Shown here piece after piece: positions 18,923-27,909 of a stretch of DNA of 64,000 nt. The stretch's first letter is position 1. Every line of letters starts with the position of its first letter. Position numbers and translations under genes: made by a program. This DNA is from Microbacterium trichothecenolyticum (GTDB taxonomy: Bacteria > Actinomycetota > Actinomycetes > Actinomycetales > Microbacteriaceae). The notes beneath the pieces are model-generated. The model saw only the letters and a program-made list of their open reading frames with translations. It had not been told where the DNA came from and ran no database searches. The stretch covers positions 1 to 64,000 of the forward strand of contig NZ_JYJA01000026.1 of the NCBI RefSeq assembly GCF_000956465.1, given 5' to 3'.

Positions 18923-20611
18923 GTGGGGTACATCGACATCGCCGCCGTCTCGTACGCGCTGCCGGACGGCCGTCCGCTGCTCGACGAGGTCTCGTTCCGC
19001 GTGGGCGAAGGGTCGACGACGGCGCTCATCGGTCAGAACGGCGCCGGCAAGACGACGCTGCTGCGCATCATCCGGGGTGAGACGCCGGCACTTTCGGGCG
19101 TGGTCTCCATCGACGGCGGCCTCGGGGTGATGGACCAGTTCGTCGGCCACGGCGAGGCCGGGCAGACCGTCCACGATCTCCTGATCGCCGTCGCCCCCGA
19201 CCGTGTGCGTCGCGCTGCGCGCGAGCTCGAGGACTCCGAGGCTGCGATCATCGAGCACGACGACCTCGACACGCAGATGCGGTACGCCGGGGCGCTCGCC
19301 GACTACGCCGAGGCCGGCGGCTATGAGTACGAGACCGTCTGGGACACGTGCACGACGACGGCGCTCGGCATCCCTTTCGCGCGCGCGCGATTCCGTGAGC
19401 TCACCACGCTCTCGGGCGGCGAGCAGAAGCGGCTCGCGCTCGAGGCGCTGCTGCGAGGCCCCGACCAGGTGCTGCTGCTCGACGAGCCCGACAACTACCT
19501 CGACGTGCCCGGCAAGCGCTGGCTCGAAGAGCACCTGCGCGAGACGCAGAAGACGGTGCTGCTGGTGTCGCACGACCGCGAGCTGCTGGCTCGCGCCGCC
19601 GACCGCATCGTGACTCTCGAGGCGGGCGGCGCAGGCAGCACCGCGTGGGTGCACGGCGGCGGCTTCGGCACCTATCACCGGGCACGGGAAGACCGGATGC
19701 TGCGCCTCGACGAGCTGCGCCGCCGCTGGGACGAGCAGCACGCCAAGCTCAAAGAGCTCGTCGCCACGCTCAAGGTGAAGGCCACGGCCAACGACACATT
19801 CACCTCCCGGTACCGCGCCGCCCAGACGCGGCTGCGCAAGTTCGAGGAGGCGGGTCCGCCGCAGGAGCGCCCGAAGGAGCAGGATCTCGACGTGCGCCTG
19901 CGCGGCGCGCGCACCGGCCGGCGCGCGGTCGTCGCCGAGCAGCTCGAGCTCACCGGGCTCATGAAGCCGTTCGACCTCGAGGTGTGGTTCGGCGACCGGG
20001 TCGCGGTGCTCGGCTCGAACGGGTCGGGCAAGTCGCACTTCCTTCGGCTGCTCGCCCGTGGCGGCACCGACCCCGATGGGCGCCTCGGGCACCTGACCAC
20101 GACCGGCGCGGGGCTCGAGCCCGTGGCGCACACCGGTCGCGGGATCCTCGGCGCCCGAGTCGTGCCCGGGTGGTTCGCGCAGACCCACCGCCACCCGGAG
20201 TTCGACGGCAAGACGCTGCTCGACATCCTCCATCGCGGCGAGGACGCCCGCTCCGGACTGCCGCGCGAGGCCGCGTCGAGCGCTCTCGATCGCTACGGAC
20301 TCGTCGCGCAGGCCGAGCAGACGTTCGACAGCCTGTCCGGTGGTCAGCAGGCGCGGTTCCAGATCCTCCTGCTCGAGCTCTCGGGTGCGACGCTCCTCCT
20401 TCTCGATGAGCCGACCGACAACCTCGACCTCGTCTCGGCCGAGGCGCTGCAGGACGCCCTCGCCCGCTTCGAGGGAACGGTGCTCGCCGTCACGCACGAC
20501 CGCTGGCTCGCGAAGTCCTTCGACCGCTTCATCGTCTTCGGCTCGGACGGCCGCGTCTTCGAGTCGAACGAGCCGGTCTGGGACGAGACACGGGTGGCTC
20601 GCACCCGGTGA
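18923..20611 (+). CDS. ABC-F family ATPase
   Basis: A 562-residue soluble protein with two ABC ATPase domains and no membrane segment, as in ABC-F ribosome-associated factors. The first domain has GQNGAGKTT (about 36), LSGGEQKR and LLLDEPDNYLD; the second has GSNGSGKSH (about 362), LSGGQQAR and LLLDEPTDNLD. The Arg/Lys-rich linker around residues 250-330 fits the tRNA-interaction motif region of the family. GTG 18923 is used, with GGGAACACC nearby and a TAGTCT box about 50 nt upstream. Roles in the family range from translation factor to ribosome-protection antibiotic resistance; which applies here cannot be told. Confidence 0.92.
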   Translation: MGYIDIAAVSYALPDGRPLLDEVSFRVGEGSTTALIGQNGAGKTTLLRIIRGETPALSGVVSIDGGLGVMDQFVGHGEAGQTVHDLLIAVAPDRVRRAARELEDSEAAIIEHDDLDTQMRYAGALADYAEAGGYEYETVWDTCTTTALGIPFARARFRELTTLSGGEQKRLALEALLRGPDQVLLLDEPDNYLDVPGKRWLEEHLRETQKTVLLVSHDRELLARAADRIVTLEAGGAGSTAWVHGGGFGTYHRAREDRMLRLDELRRRWDEQHAKLKELVATLKVKATANDTFTSRYRAAQTRLRKFEEAGPPQERPKEQDLDVRLRGARTGRRAVVAEQLELTGLMKPFDLEVWFGDRVAVLGSNGSGKSHFLRLLARGGTDPDGRLGHLTTTGAGLEPVAHTGRGILGARVVPGWFAQTHRHPEFDGKTLLDILHRGEDARSGLPREAASSALDRYGLVAQAEQTFDSLSGGQQARFQILLLELSGATLLLLDEPTDNLDLVSAEALQDALARFEGTVLAVTHDRWLAKSFDRFIVFGSDGRVFESNEPVWDETRVARTR

Positions 20612-20688
20612 GGATGACCGGATCGTCGCCTCGACGGTGCGTCACGTCCCGAGGCCGTTCGCACCGGCTCGCGAAGCTGCGCTCGGGG

Positions 20689-20734
20689 AGTCCTGGGGAT
20701 AAGGACACCGGTTGGCGTCCTTATCCCCAGGACT
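20689..20734 (+). terminator. Long hairpin after the ABC-F gene
   Basis: A perfect 18-bp stem (AGTCCTGGGGATAAGGAC and complement) with a 10-nt loop, 77 bp after the stop. No T-run follows, so it may be a GC-type terminator or a simple palindrome. Nothing else is seen in 20612-20854 apart from the guaB3 promoter. Confidence 0.75.
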
Positions 20735-20854
20735 GCCGGCGCGGAGGAAGCTCATCGGGCTCGTGACGGCTTGGGGACGGCTGTCGCGTGAACTCCGGGG
20801 GTGGCCGGCCGGGCGGAATCCGGCGCCGCGGGGCCCGCCGGGTAGGCTGGTCGC

Positions 20855-21979
20855 GTGAGTATGGACATCGAACTCGGCCGGGCCAAGCGGGCGCGTCGCG
20901 CCTACACGTTCGACGACATCGCGGTGGTGCCGTCGCGGCGCACGCGCAACCCCGAGGACGTCTCGACCACGTGGACGATCGACGCCTTCAGCTTCGACAT
21001 CCCGGTGCTGGGCGCCCCGATGGATTCGGTCGTGAGCCCCCGCACGGCCATCATGCTGGGCCAGCTCGGCGGGCTCGGCGTCCTCGATCTCGAGGGCCTC
21101 TGGACTCGCTACGACGACCCCGAGCCGCTGCTCGCCGAGATCGCCGGCCTCGAGAAGGCCGCCGCGACCCGCCGCATGCAGGAGCTCTACGCCGAGCCCA
21201 TCAAGCCCGAGCTCGTGCGCGATCGCCTCGCCGAGATCCGCGCCGGCGGCGTGACGGTCGCCGGCTCCCTCACTCCGCAGCGCACCCAGGAGCTGTACGA
21301 GACGGTCGTCGCTGCCGGCGTCGACCTCTTCGTGATCCGCGGCACGACGGTCTCGGCCGAGCACGTCTCGAGCGTCGACCAGCCGCTGAACCTCAAGAAG
21401 TTCATCTACGACCTCGACGTCCCCGTCATCGTCGGTGGCGCCTCGACGTACACCGCAGCCCTGCACCTCATGCGCACCGGTGCGGCCGGCGTGCTCGTCG
21501 GCTTCGGCGGGGGAGCGGCGTCGACGACGCGTGCCACCCTCGGCCTCCACGCCCCGATGGCGACCGCGGTCGCCGACGTCGCCGGCGCGCGCCGCGACTA
21601 TCTGGACGAGTCGGGCGGCCGCTACGTGCACGTCATCGCGGACGGCGGCGTGGGCACGTCGGGCGACATCGTCAAGGCCATCGCGATGGGCGCCGACGCC
21701 GTCATGCTCGGCGTGGCGCTCGCGCGCGCGACGGATGCTCCGGGCCAGGGCTTCCACTGGGGACCCGAGGCGCACCACGCCAAGCTTCCGCGCGGCCGCC
21801 GCGTGAAAGTCGACCAGGTCGCGTCGCTCGAGGCGATCCTCTACGGCCCCGCACCGGTCGCCGACGGCACCGCGAACCTCATCGGGGCCCTGCGCAAGTC
21901 GATGGCGACCACCGGGTACTCCGACCTCAAGGAGTTCCAGCGGGTCGAGGTCGTCGTCGCGCCGTACGCCGCGGGATGA
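20855..21979 (+). CDS. guaB3: GuaB3-family IMP dehydrogenase-related protein
   Basis: A 374-residue paralogue of IMP dehydrogenase without CBS domains (the GuaB3 group typical of actinobacteria). The barrel is recognisable from YTFDDIAVVPSRRTRNP and from the phosphate-site stretch HVIADGGVGTSGDI. At the loop where GuaB carries its catalytic Cys (GSICTTR), this protein has GAASTTR with Ser223, so ordinary IMP dehydrogenase chemistry is doubtful. GTG 20855 is 6 nt after a TAGGCT box, hence probably leaderless. Its stop overlaps the start of the SURF1 gene (ATGA). Confidence 0.93.
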   Translation: MSMDIELGRAKRARRAYTFDDIAVVPSRRTRNPEDVSTTWTIDAFSFDIPVLGAPMDSVVSPRTAIMLGQLGGLGVLDLEGLWTRYDDPEPLLAEIAGLEKAAATRRMQELYAEPIKPELVRDRLAEIRAGGVTVAGSLTPQRTQELYETVVAAGVDLFVIRGTTVSAEHVSSVDQPLNLKKFIYDLDVPVIVGGASTYTAALHLMRTGAAGVLVGFGGGAASTTRATLGLHAPMATAVADVAGARRDYLDESGGRYVHVIADGGVGTSGDIVKAIAMGADAVMLGVALARATDAPGQGFHWGPEAHHAKLPRGRRVKVDQVASLEAILYGPAPVADGTANLIGALRKSMATTGYSDLKEFQRVEVVVAPYAAG

Positions 21980-22866
21980 CGGGTGCCATGACCGGCCCCG
22001 ACTCGACGGGAGCGGCTGACCTCGCACCCGAGGCCTTCCCGCCGACCCTGCGCGAGGTGATGCTGCGCCCGCGATGGATCGGGATGCTGCTGCTCTGCCT
22101 CGTCGTCGCGGGTGTGTTCGCGTGGCTCGGGCAGTGGCAGCTGGGTCGTGCGGTGCAGACGAACCCGGTGCCCCCGGGGGCGACCGAAGAGGTCCAGCCC
22201 CTGGCCGGCGTCGCCCTGTCGGGCGAGTACCTGCCGGAGCCGCTCGTCGGCCAGCGCGTGCAGACGCGCGGAACCTGGGTTCCCGAGGACTTCATCGTCG
22301 TCGCGTCGCGCTACAACGACGGCGCTGAGGGCTACTGGGTGACCGGACAGCTACGCATCGACCCCGACGTGAGCGCGACGGTCGGCCCGACCTCGGTCGC
22401 GGTGGCGCTCGGATGGGCCGCCACCGAAGAGGACGCACGTGCTGCCATCGAGCAGCTCGAGGAAGAGGCATCCGCCGGCGAAACGGTCGAGGTGACCGGA
22501 CGCCTGATCTCGGACGAGGGGCCGCTGCTCCCGCCCCGTGGTGCGGACCCGCAGACGCTGACCCGCATGTCGCCCGCGGCCCTGCTCGGCCAGTGGCACG
22601 ACACCGACGCCCTCTTCGTGTACCGCCCGTACATCGCCTCCGTGGACCCGGTCGCCGGACTCGATGCCATCTCCTCGCCGGCACCGGTGGAAGGCTCGGG
22701 CATCAACTGGCTCAACATCTTCTACGCGGTCGAGTGGGCCGTGTTCGCCGGCTTCGCGTTCTACCTCTGGTACCGCCTCGCGAAGGATGCGTGGGAGAAG
22801 GAAGTCGAGGACTTCGAAGACGACCGCCGCGAGCCCGAAGGCGACCCCGAGCCCGCGACATCCTGA
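21976..22866 (+). CDS. SURF1-family cytochrome oxidase assembly protein
   Basis: A 296-residue membrane protein of the SURF1 (Shy1) family, needed for assembly of haem-copper oxidases. One helix near the N-terminus (GMLLLCLVVAGVFAWLGQWQLGR) and one near residue 260 flank a large extracytoplasmic domain, the family topology. RGTWVPEDF and VALGWAAT are family-like strands. ATG 21976 overlaps the guaB3 stop, so translation is coupled. The charged, Glu-rich C-terminal tail is longer than in mitochondrial members. Confidence 0.9.
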   Translation: MTGAMTGPDSTGAADLAPEAFPPTLREVMLRPRWIGMLLLCLVVAGVFAWLGQWQLGRAVQTNPVPPGATEEVQPLAGVALSGEYLPEPLVGQRVQTRGTWVPEDFIVVASRYNDGAEGYWVTGQLRIDPDVSATVGPTSVAVALGWAATEEDARAAIEQLEEEASAGETVEVTGRLISDEGPLLPPRGADPQTLTRMSPAALLGQWHDTDALFVYRPYIASVDPVAGLDAISSPAPVEGSGINWLNIFYAVEWAVFAGFAFYLWYRLAKDAWEKEVEDFEDDRREPEGDPEPATS

Positions 22867-22905
22867 ACGGGAAACGCCCCGGAATGCCGCGGGTAGACTG
22901 GGGTC

Positions 22906-23406
22906 ATGCCCCGCGCCCCCAAGCTCGCTTCGTTTCCGGCGATCCGCGGAGCCCTGAAGTTCTACCAGGTCTGCTCGATCATCACGGGCACGATGCTGCT
23001 GCTGCTCGTCGCCGAGATGATCGTCAAGTACGTGGTCGGCTACGAGCTGTTCCTCGGTGGTTCCGGCGGGTTCCTGTGGTTCGCACCGGTCGTCGAGACG
23101 GCCTCGGGCCTCGAGTCGACCGGTGACGGGTTCAACCTGTCGCTCGGCATCCTCGTCGCCCACGGCTGGTTCTACGTCGTCTACCTGATCTCGTGCTTCC
23201 GCGTGTGGAGCCTCATGCGCTGGAACCTCCTGCGCCTGGGCATGCTCGCCGCCGGCGGTATCGTGCCCCTCCTGTCGTTCTTCATGGAGGCGCGCGTCGC
23301 CCGCGACGTGAAGACCTACCTGGCCGAGCGTGAGGCAGCCGAGCTGCACTCCCAGGCCGAGCACTCGTCCCTCACCCACGCGATCCCGACGGAGAACAAG
23401 CGTTGA
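22906..23406 (+). CDS. DUF3817-family membrane protein
   Basis: A 166-residue protein with three to four hydrophobic helices and the DUF3817 pattern [19 protein letters not shown]...LLLLVAEM at the start and [13 protein letters not shown] in the middle. The family is actinobacterial and of unknown role. TAGACT ends 6 nt before ATG 22906 (leaderless pattern). Its stop overlaps the TTG start of guaA, as is often seen for this gene next to guaA. Confidence 0.88.
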   Translation: MPRAPKLASFPAIRGALKFYQVCSIITGTMLLLLVAEMIVKYVVGYELFLGGSGGFLWFAPVVETASGLESTGDGFNLSLGILVAHGWFYVVYLISCFRVWSLMRWNLLRLGMLAAGGIVPLLSFFMEARVARDVKTYLAEREAAELHSQAEHSSLTHAIPTENKR

Positions 23407-24986
23407 CCGCACAGACCGAGACCTCCCAGCGTCCCGTCCTCGTCGTCGACTTCGGCGCCCAGTATGCGCAGCTGATCGCGCGCCGCGTGCGCGAGGCCGG
23501 CGTGTACAGCGAGATCGTGCCGCACACGGCGACGGCTTCCGACATCGCGGCGAAGAACCCGGTCGGCATCATCCTGTCGGGCGGCCCGTCGTCGGTCTAT
23601 GAAGAGGGCGCCCCTGCACTCGACCCCGGTGTCTTCGACCTCGGCGTGCCGACGCTCGGCATCTGCTACGGCTTCCAGGTCATGGCGCAGGCGCTCGGCG
23701 GCGAGGTGGCCAACACCGGACTCCGTGAGTACGGAGCGACGGATGCCGCGGTCACAGGCGACGGCGGCGTGCTGCTGGGCGGTCAGCCGGCCGAGCAGAA
23801 CGTGTGGATGAGCCACGGCGACCAGGTCTCGCGTGCTCCCGAGGGCTTCGACGTCCTCGCTTCCACGGGCGCGACCCCGGTCGCCGCGTTCGGCAGCGAC
23901 GAGCGCCGCCTCTACGGCGTGCAGTGGCACCCCGAGGTCAAGCACTCCGACCACGGCCAGCAGGTCATCGAGAACTTCCTCCACAAGGCGGCGGGTCTTC
24001 CCGCCGACTGGAACAGCGGCAACGTCATCGCCGAGCAGGTCGCGAAGATCCAGGCGCAGGTCGGGTCCGGCCGCGTCATCTGCGGTCTGTCGGGCGGCGT
24101 CGACTCCGCCGTGGCCGCAGCCCTCGTGCACAGGGCCGTCGGCGACCAGCTCGTGTGCATCTTCGTCGACCACGGACTCCTCCGCAAGGACGAGCGCGAG
24201 CAGGTCGAGCAGGACTACGTCGCCTCGACCGGCGTGCGCCTGGTCACGGTCGACGCACGCGAGCAGTTCCTGAACGCACTCGCGGGCGTGAGCGACCCCG
24301 AGCAGAAGCGCAAGATCATCGGCCGCGAGTTCATCCGCACCTTCGAGCAGGCCGAGGCCGCGCTCGTCGCGGAAGCCGAGGCCGACGGCGAGCCCATCCG
24401 CTTCCTCGTGCAGGGCACGCTCTACCCCGACGTCGTCGAGTCGGGCGGCGGCACGGGCACCGCGAACATCAAGTCGCACCACAACGTGGGAGGCCTCCCC
24501 GAAGACCTGCAGTTCGAGCTCGTGGAGCCGCTGCGCACCCTGTTCAAGGACGAGGTGCGCGCGATCGGCCGCGAACTCGGCCTTCCCGAGGTCATCGTCG
24601 GCCGCCAGCCGTTTCCGGGCCCCGGCCTCGGCATCCGGATCGTGGGTGAGGTCACCGCTGACCGCCTCCAGATTCTGCGCGATGCCGACGCGATCGCCCG
24701 CGAAGAGCTGACAAGGGCCGGCCTCGACGGCGAGATCTGGCAGTGCCCGGTCGTGCTGCTGGCCGACGTGCGCTCGGTGGGCGTGCAGGGCGACGGCCGC
24801 ACCTACGGCCACCCCATCGTGCTGCGCCCCGTCTCGAGCGAAGACGCGATGACCGCCGACTGGACGCGCCTGCCCTACGACGTGCTCTCGAAGATCTCCA
24901 ACCGCATCACCAACGAGGTGCGCGAGGTCAACCGGGTCGTGCTCGACGTCACGTCGAAGCCCCCGGGGACCATCGAGTGGGAGTGA
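23403..24986 (+). CDS. guaA: GMP synthase (glutamine-hydrolysing)
   Basis: Converts XMP to GMP using glutamine and ATP. The 527-residue protein has the class I amidotransferase domain with nucleophile motif GICYGFQ and the His-Pro-Glu (HPE) triad element, then the ATP-pyrophosphatase loop [10 protein letters not shown] near residue 233 and the C-terminal dimerisation domain ending KPPGTIEWE, the exact family terminus. Start is TTG 23403, overlapping the previous stop (TTGA). It completes the guaB-guaA pathway present in this window. Confidence 0.97.
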   Translation: MTAQTETSQRPVLVVDFGAQYAQLIARRVREAGVYSEIVPHTATASDIAAKNPVGIILSGGPSSVYEEGAPALDPGVFDLGVPTLGICYGFQVMAQALGGEVANTGLREYGATDAAVTGDGGVLLGGQPAEQNVWMSHGDQVSRAPEGFDVLASTGATPVAAFGSDERRLYGVQWHPEVKHSDHGQQVIENFLHKAAGLPADWNSGNVIAEQVAKIQAQVGSGRVICGLSGGVDSAVAAALVHRAVGDQLVCIFVDHGLLRKDEREQVEQDYVASTGVRLVTVDAREQFLNALAGVSDPEQKRKIIGREFIRTFEQAEAALVAEAEADGEPIRFLVQGTLYPDVVESGGGTGTANIKSHHNVGGLPEDLQFELVEPLRTLFKDEVRAIGRELGLPEVIVGRQPFPGPGLGIRIVGEVTADRLQILRDADAIAREELTRAGLDGEIWQCPVVLLADVRSVGVQGDGRTYGHPIVLRPVSSEDAMTADWTRLPYDVLSKISNRITNEVREVNRVVLDVTSKPPGTIEWE

Positions 24987-24992
24987 GTTTGT

Positions 24993-25025
24993 GACGGGTG
25001 CCTCGGCGATGCCGGGGCATCCGTC
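24993..25025 (+). terminator. Terminator after guaA
   Basis: GACGGGTGCCTCGGC pairs with GCCGGGGCATCCGTC (two G-T pairs) around a GAT loop, starting 6 bp after the guaA stop and followed by GTCTT. Confidence 0.85.
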
Positions 25026-25080
25026 GTCTTCCGGCGCCTCGGCGGGCCGGGGCAGTGCACGGATGGGTGAGGATGGACGG

Positions 25081-26535
25081 GTGACGACGGACCCCGCACC
25101 TTCGCTGCCCGACGCCGACTACGTGCTGCTGGGCAGCCGCGTGGCTCTCGGACTCGACGGCGGGTTCGCGGTGGCGGTGCCGACGCGCCTACGCCTGCTC
25201 GCCTCGGCGGGAGCTGTCGACCCGCTGCAGCTGAGCGTCGACGGCGGGTCGCTCCAAGACCACGCCGCGCAGCGGCAGGCATTCGTCGACGCCGGTCTGC
25301 TCGACAGCACCGCCTCGGCACGCAACCTCTTCGACGACATCGTCGCGGATCCGTCGTGGCTCTTCTCGGCCGGCGAGCCGCACACGGACGGCTCGTTCGA
25401 GGGCGAGCAGCGCGTGATCACGGTCCCCACGACCCCTCCACTCGCCGCCGGCGCGGCGGGCGGGCCCTCCGGCGACGTCGGCCCGGATGCGGGCAGGCCG
25501 ATCGTGTCGCTTCCGGTGTTCCGCGACGACCCGACATGGCACCTCACCGACGCCCCCATCGTCGTGCACGCCCCCAGTGGCGACCGGGTGCTCCGCGGCT
25601 TCCGCAGTCTGTACGCGGCGTGGCTCACGCACCTCGCGGATGAGCGCCGCGCCACGACCGGAGACCCCGATCGCGTGCTCGTGGTGATCTTCGAGTCGCG
25701 CCAGATCGGCGAGACGCTCGTCGCCTGGGACGACCCCCGTGTGCGGCTCGTCCACACTGTGCACAACTCGCACCTCCCGGAGCCCTACGACGACCCCGCC
25801 GCCCCGGTGGCCGGCATGTGGCAGCGGTGGCTGTCGTCCGTCGATCGGTACGACGCGGTGCTCTGGCCGACCGCGGCGCAGCGCGACGAGGTCGCGGAGC
25901 GCTTCGGCGACCCGGGAACGTTCCACGTGGTGCCGAACACGATCGACCTCGGCACCGCGCCGCCGGATGCGGCGTCCCGCGATCCGCACAGCGTCGTCAT
26001 GCTGAACCGCCTCGCCCCGCAGAAGCGCATCGACCTCGCGATCCGCGCGTGGGAGCGGGTGGTCCGGGAGGTGCCCGAGGCGCGGCTCGACGTGTACGGC
26101 GACGGCCCGCTTCGGCACGAGCTGCAGGAGCTGATCGACCAGCTCGGGGTGGCAGCATCCGTCACTCTCCACGGTGCCACCGCCGATCGCGACGCGATCT
26201 TCGACCGTGCCGCGCTCTTCGTCACGTCCACGGCCTTCGAGGGCCAGGGGCTGTCCATCGCCGAGGCGCTTGCGCGCGGACTGCCGGTGGTCTCGTTCGA
26301 CGCCCGGTATGGCCCGCGCGAGGCCATCGCGGACGCGGGCATCGTCGTGCCGCCGGGCGACGTCGACGCCTTCGCCGACGCGATCATCGAGCTGCTGCGC
26401 GACGACCATCGCCGCGCCGAGCTGTCATCGCGTGCACGGTCGGCCGCAGCGGCCTTCACATCCGACGCGGTGCGCCCCGCCCTCGTCGCTGCGCTCCGCG
26501 CCGTCGTCGAGAGCCCCTCCCGCCGGTCGCGCTGA
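25081..26535 (+). CDS. TagE-like family 4 glycosyltransferase
   Basis: A cytoplasmic GT-B glycosyltransferase of about 484 residues. The C-terminal half is a GT4 domain: PNTIDLG, then NRLAPQKRIDLAIRAW, YGDGP and the sugar-nucleotide site EGQGLSIAEALARGLPVVSFD followed by RYGPREA. The D-x-x-YGP pattern is typical of TagE/poly(glycerol-phosphate) glucosyltransferases. The N-terminal 150 residues resemble nothing recognised and contain a low-complexity Ala/Gly/Pro stretch near residue 120-140. A start 30 codons upstream would lie inside the guaA terminator, so GTG 25081 (or ATG 25063) is preferred. Role in cell-wall glycopolymer glycosylation is inference. Confidence 0.82.
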   Translation: MTTDPAPSLPDADYVLLGSRVALGLDGGFAVAVPTRLRLLASAGAVDPLQLSVDGGSLQDHAAQRQAFVDAGLLDSTASARNLFDDIVADPSWLFSAGEPHTDGSFEGEQRVITVPTTPPLAAGAAGGPSGDVGPDAGRPIVSLPVFRDDPTWHLTDAPIVVHAPSGDRVLRGFRSLYAAWLTHLADERRATTGDPDRVLVVIFESRQIGETLVAWDDPRVRLVHTVHNSHLPEPYDDPAAPVAGMWQRWLSSVDRYDAVLWPTAAQRDEVAERFGDPGTFHVVPNTIDLGTAPPDAASRDPHSVVMLNRLAPQKRIDLAIRAWERVVREVPEARLDVYGDGPLRHELQELIDQLGVAASVTLHGATADRDAIFDRAALFVTSTAFEGQGLSIAEALARGLPVVSFDARYGPREAIADAGIVVPPGDVDAFADAIIELLRDDHRRAELSSRARSAAAAFTSDAVRPALVAALRAVVESPSRRSR

Positions 26536-26545
26536 TTGACGTTGC

Positions 26546-26560
26546 CTGGCGAGGCGCCAG
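26546..26560. promoter_or_regulatory. Palindrome inside the clpP promoter
   Basis: CTGGCG-AGG-CGCCAG is a perfect palindrome in the spacer between a TTGACG (26536-26541) and a CAGAAT (26558-26563) hexamer 16 nt apart. The outer bases give TTCTGGCG on one strand, reminiscent of the Streptomyces PopR site TTCTGCC-N3-GGCAGAA. It is a candidate site for the ClgR/PopR-like regulator at 29204. Confidence 0.55.
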
Positions 26561-26655
26561 AATCGGGGCAGACTGACCTGCTCGTTCCGCCGTGGGCAGA
26601 GCCGCCGGAAGCGGAAACGGATGCTGCGCCCTCGGCGGGCGCGCAGGCTGGGGGC

Positions 26656-27285
26656 ATGGCTGAAGACATCCGGATTCCCCACTTCGGGACCGAGGCGCGA
26701 CGCGAGCTGTTCCACCAGCGCGTGCTCGTGCTCGACGGCCCGCTCGACGACGACAACGGCACCCTGATCGCGACGCAGCTGCTGGCGCTCGCGGCTGAGG
26801 ACGAGGCATCCGACATCGCCCTCTGGATCCACTCACCCGGCGGATCGGTGCCCTCGATGCTCGCGATCCGCGACGTCATGAACCTCATCCCCAACGACGT
26901 CGCGACCCTCGCGCTCGGCCTCGCGTGCAGCGCGGGGCAGTTCCTGCTGTCGGCGGGAGCGCGGGGCAAGCGCCGCGCGCTGCCGCACGCGCGCATCCTC
27001 ATGCACCAGGGCTCAGCGGGTATCGGCGGGTCGGCGGTCGAGGTCGAGGTGCAGGCCGACGACCTGCGCCACATGCGCGACACCGTGCTCGGCCTCATCG
27101 CGGCAGACACCGGACAGAGCGTCGAGCGCATCTTCGAGGACTCGCTGCACGACCGCTGGTACACCGCCGCCGAGGCGCGGGACTACGGCTTCGTCGACGG
27201 GATCGTCGATTCGTTCGCACAGGTGGTGCCCCGGCGGCGACGGCCCGCAGGACTCGGACTCGGGCCAGCGGAGGTGGCGGCATGA
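26656..27285 (+). CDS. clpP: ClpP-family protease subunit (catalytic residues present)
   Basis: A ClpP serine-peptidase subunit of the ATP-dependent Clp degradation machine. The 209-residue form from ATG 26656 covers the whole family domain. Ser92 in ACSAGQ and His117 in ILMHQ occupy the catalytic positions, and the family Asp region (DSLHDRWYTAAEA) is intact. A longer in-frame extension to 26536 would run through the promoter and is rejected. It overlaps the second clpP gene by 4 bp (ATGA). The pair looks like an additional, regulated ClpP operon of the Streptomyces clpP3-clpP4 kind; the housekeeping clpP1P2 are not in this window, and clpX is absent. Confidence 0.9.
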   Translation: MAEDIRIPHFGTEARRELFHQRVLVLDGPLDDDNGTLIATQLLALAAEDEASDIALWIHSPGGSVPSMLAIRDVMNLIPNDVATLALGLACSAGQFLLSAGARGKRRALPHARILMHQGSAGIGGSAVEVEVQADDLRHMRDTVLGLIAADTGQSVERIFEDSLHDRWYTAAEARDYGFVDGIVDSFAQVVPRRRRPAGLGLGPAEVAA

Positions 27286-27884
27286 GCTCGTACACGATCC
27301 CCAACGTGGTGGCGCAGCATCCGCGCGGCGATCGCATCATGGACGTGTACTCGCACCTGCTCGCCGAGCGCGTCGTGTACCTCGGCACCGGCATCGACGC
27401 GGGCGTGGCGAACGCGCTCATCGCGCAGCTGCTGCACCTCGACGCCGACAGTCCTGACCGCGACATCCAGCTCTACATCAACTGCGAGGGCGGCGATCCC
27501 TCGGCGATGCTCGCGGTGTACGACACGATGCAGCACGTCCGACCCGACGTCGCCACGACCGTCGTGGGACAGGCGATCGGCGTCGGCGCCGTGATGCTCG
27601 CCGCCGGCGCGACGGGGAAGCGCTCGGTGCTGCCGCACGCGCGCATCGTGCTGCATCAGCCGGCGGGCCAGGGGAGGGGCGCGATCCCCGACCTGATCCT
27701 GCAGGCCGACGAGCTCGTGCGCGTCCGCGGCGAGGTGGAGGAGATCCTCGCGAGGCATACGGGACAGGATGCTGCGAAGCTGCGTGCCGACACCGACCGC
27801 GACCGCGTCTTCACCGCCGCCGACGCGGTCGCCTACGGCCTCGCCGACGCCGTCCTTGCACGGGCATCGGCCCCCGTTCGCTGA
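27282..27884 (+). CDS. ClpP-family subunit lacking the catalytic serine
   Basis: A 200-residue ClpP homologue coupled by ATGA to the preceding clpP. Overall family signatures are kept (EGGDPSAMLAVYDTM, LPHARIVLHQPAGQ with His125, DTDRDRVFTAADA), but the nucleophile segment that normally reads GQAASxGA is GQAIGVGA, so Gly100 replaces the active-site Ser. The subunit is therefore expected to be inactive as a peptidase, like plant/cyanobacterial ClpR, and to form a mixed ring with its neighbour. That the two rings co-assemble is inference from gene coupling. Confidence 0.88.
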   Translation: MSSYTIPNVVAQHPRGDRIMDVYSHLLAERVVYLGTGIDAGVANALIAQLLHLDADSPDRDIQLYINCEGGDPSAMLAVYDTMQHVRPDVATTVVGQAIGVGAVMLAAGATGKRSVLPHARIVLHQPAGQGRGAIPDLILQADELVRVRGEVEEILARHTGQDAAKLRADTDRDRVFTAADAVAYGLADAVLARASAPVR

Positions 27885-27909
27885 GCGGAGGTCGCTCTGG
27901 CGCCCGGGA

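Noticed and set aside
24991..25080. Extended N-terminus for the glycosyltransferase from GTG 24991
   Set aside because: The extension would be encoded by the guaA terminator hairpin and is low complexity.
26536..26655. TTG start at 26536 for the first ClpP subunit
   Set aside because: TTGACG is better read as a -35 hexamer with a palindromic spacer and a -10; ClpP homology begins after ATG 26656.
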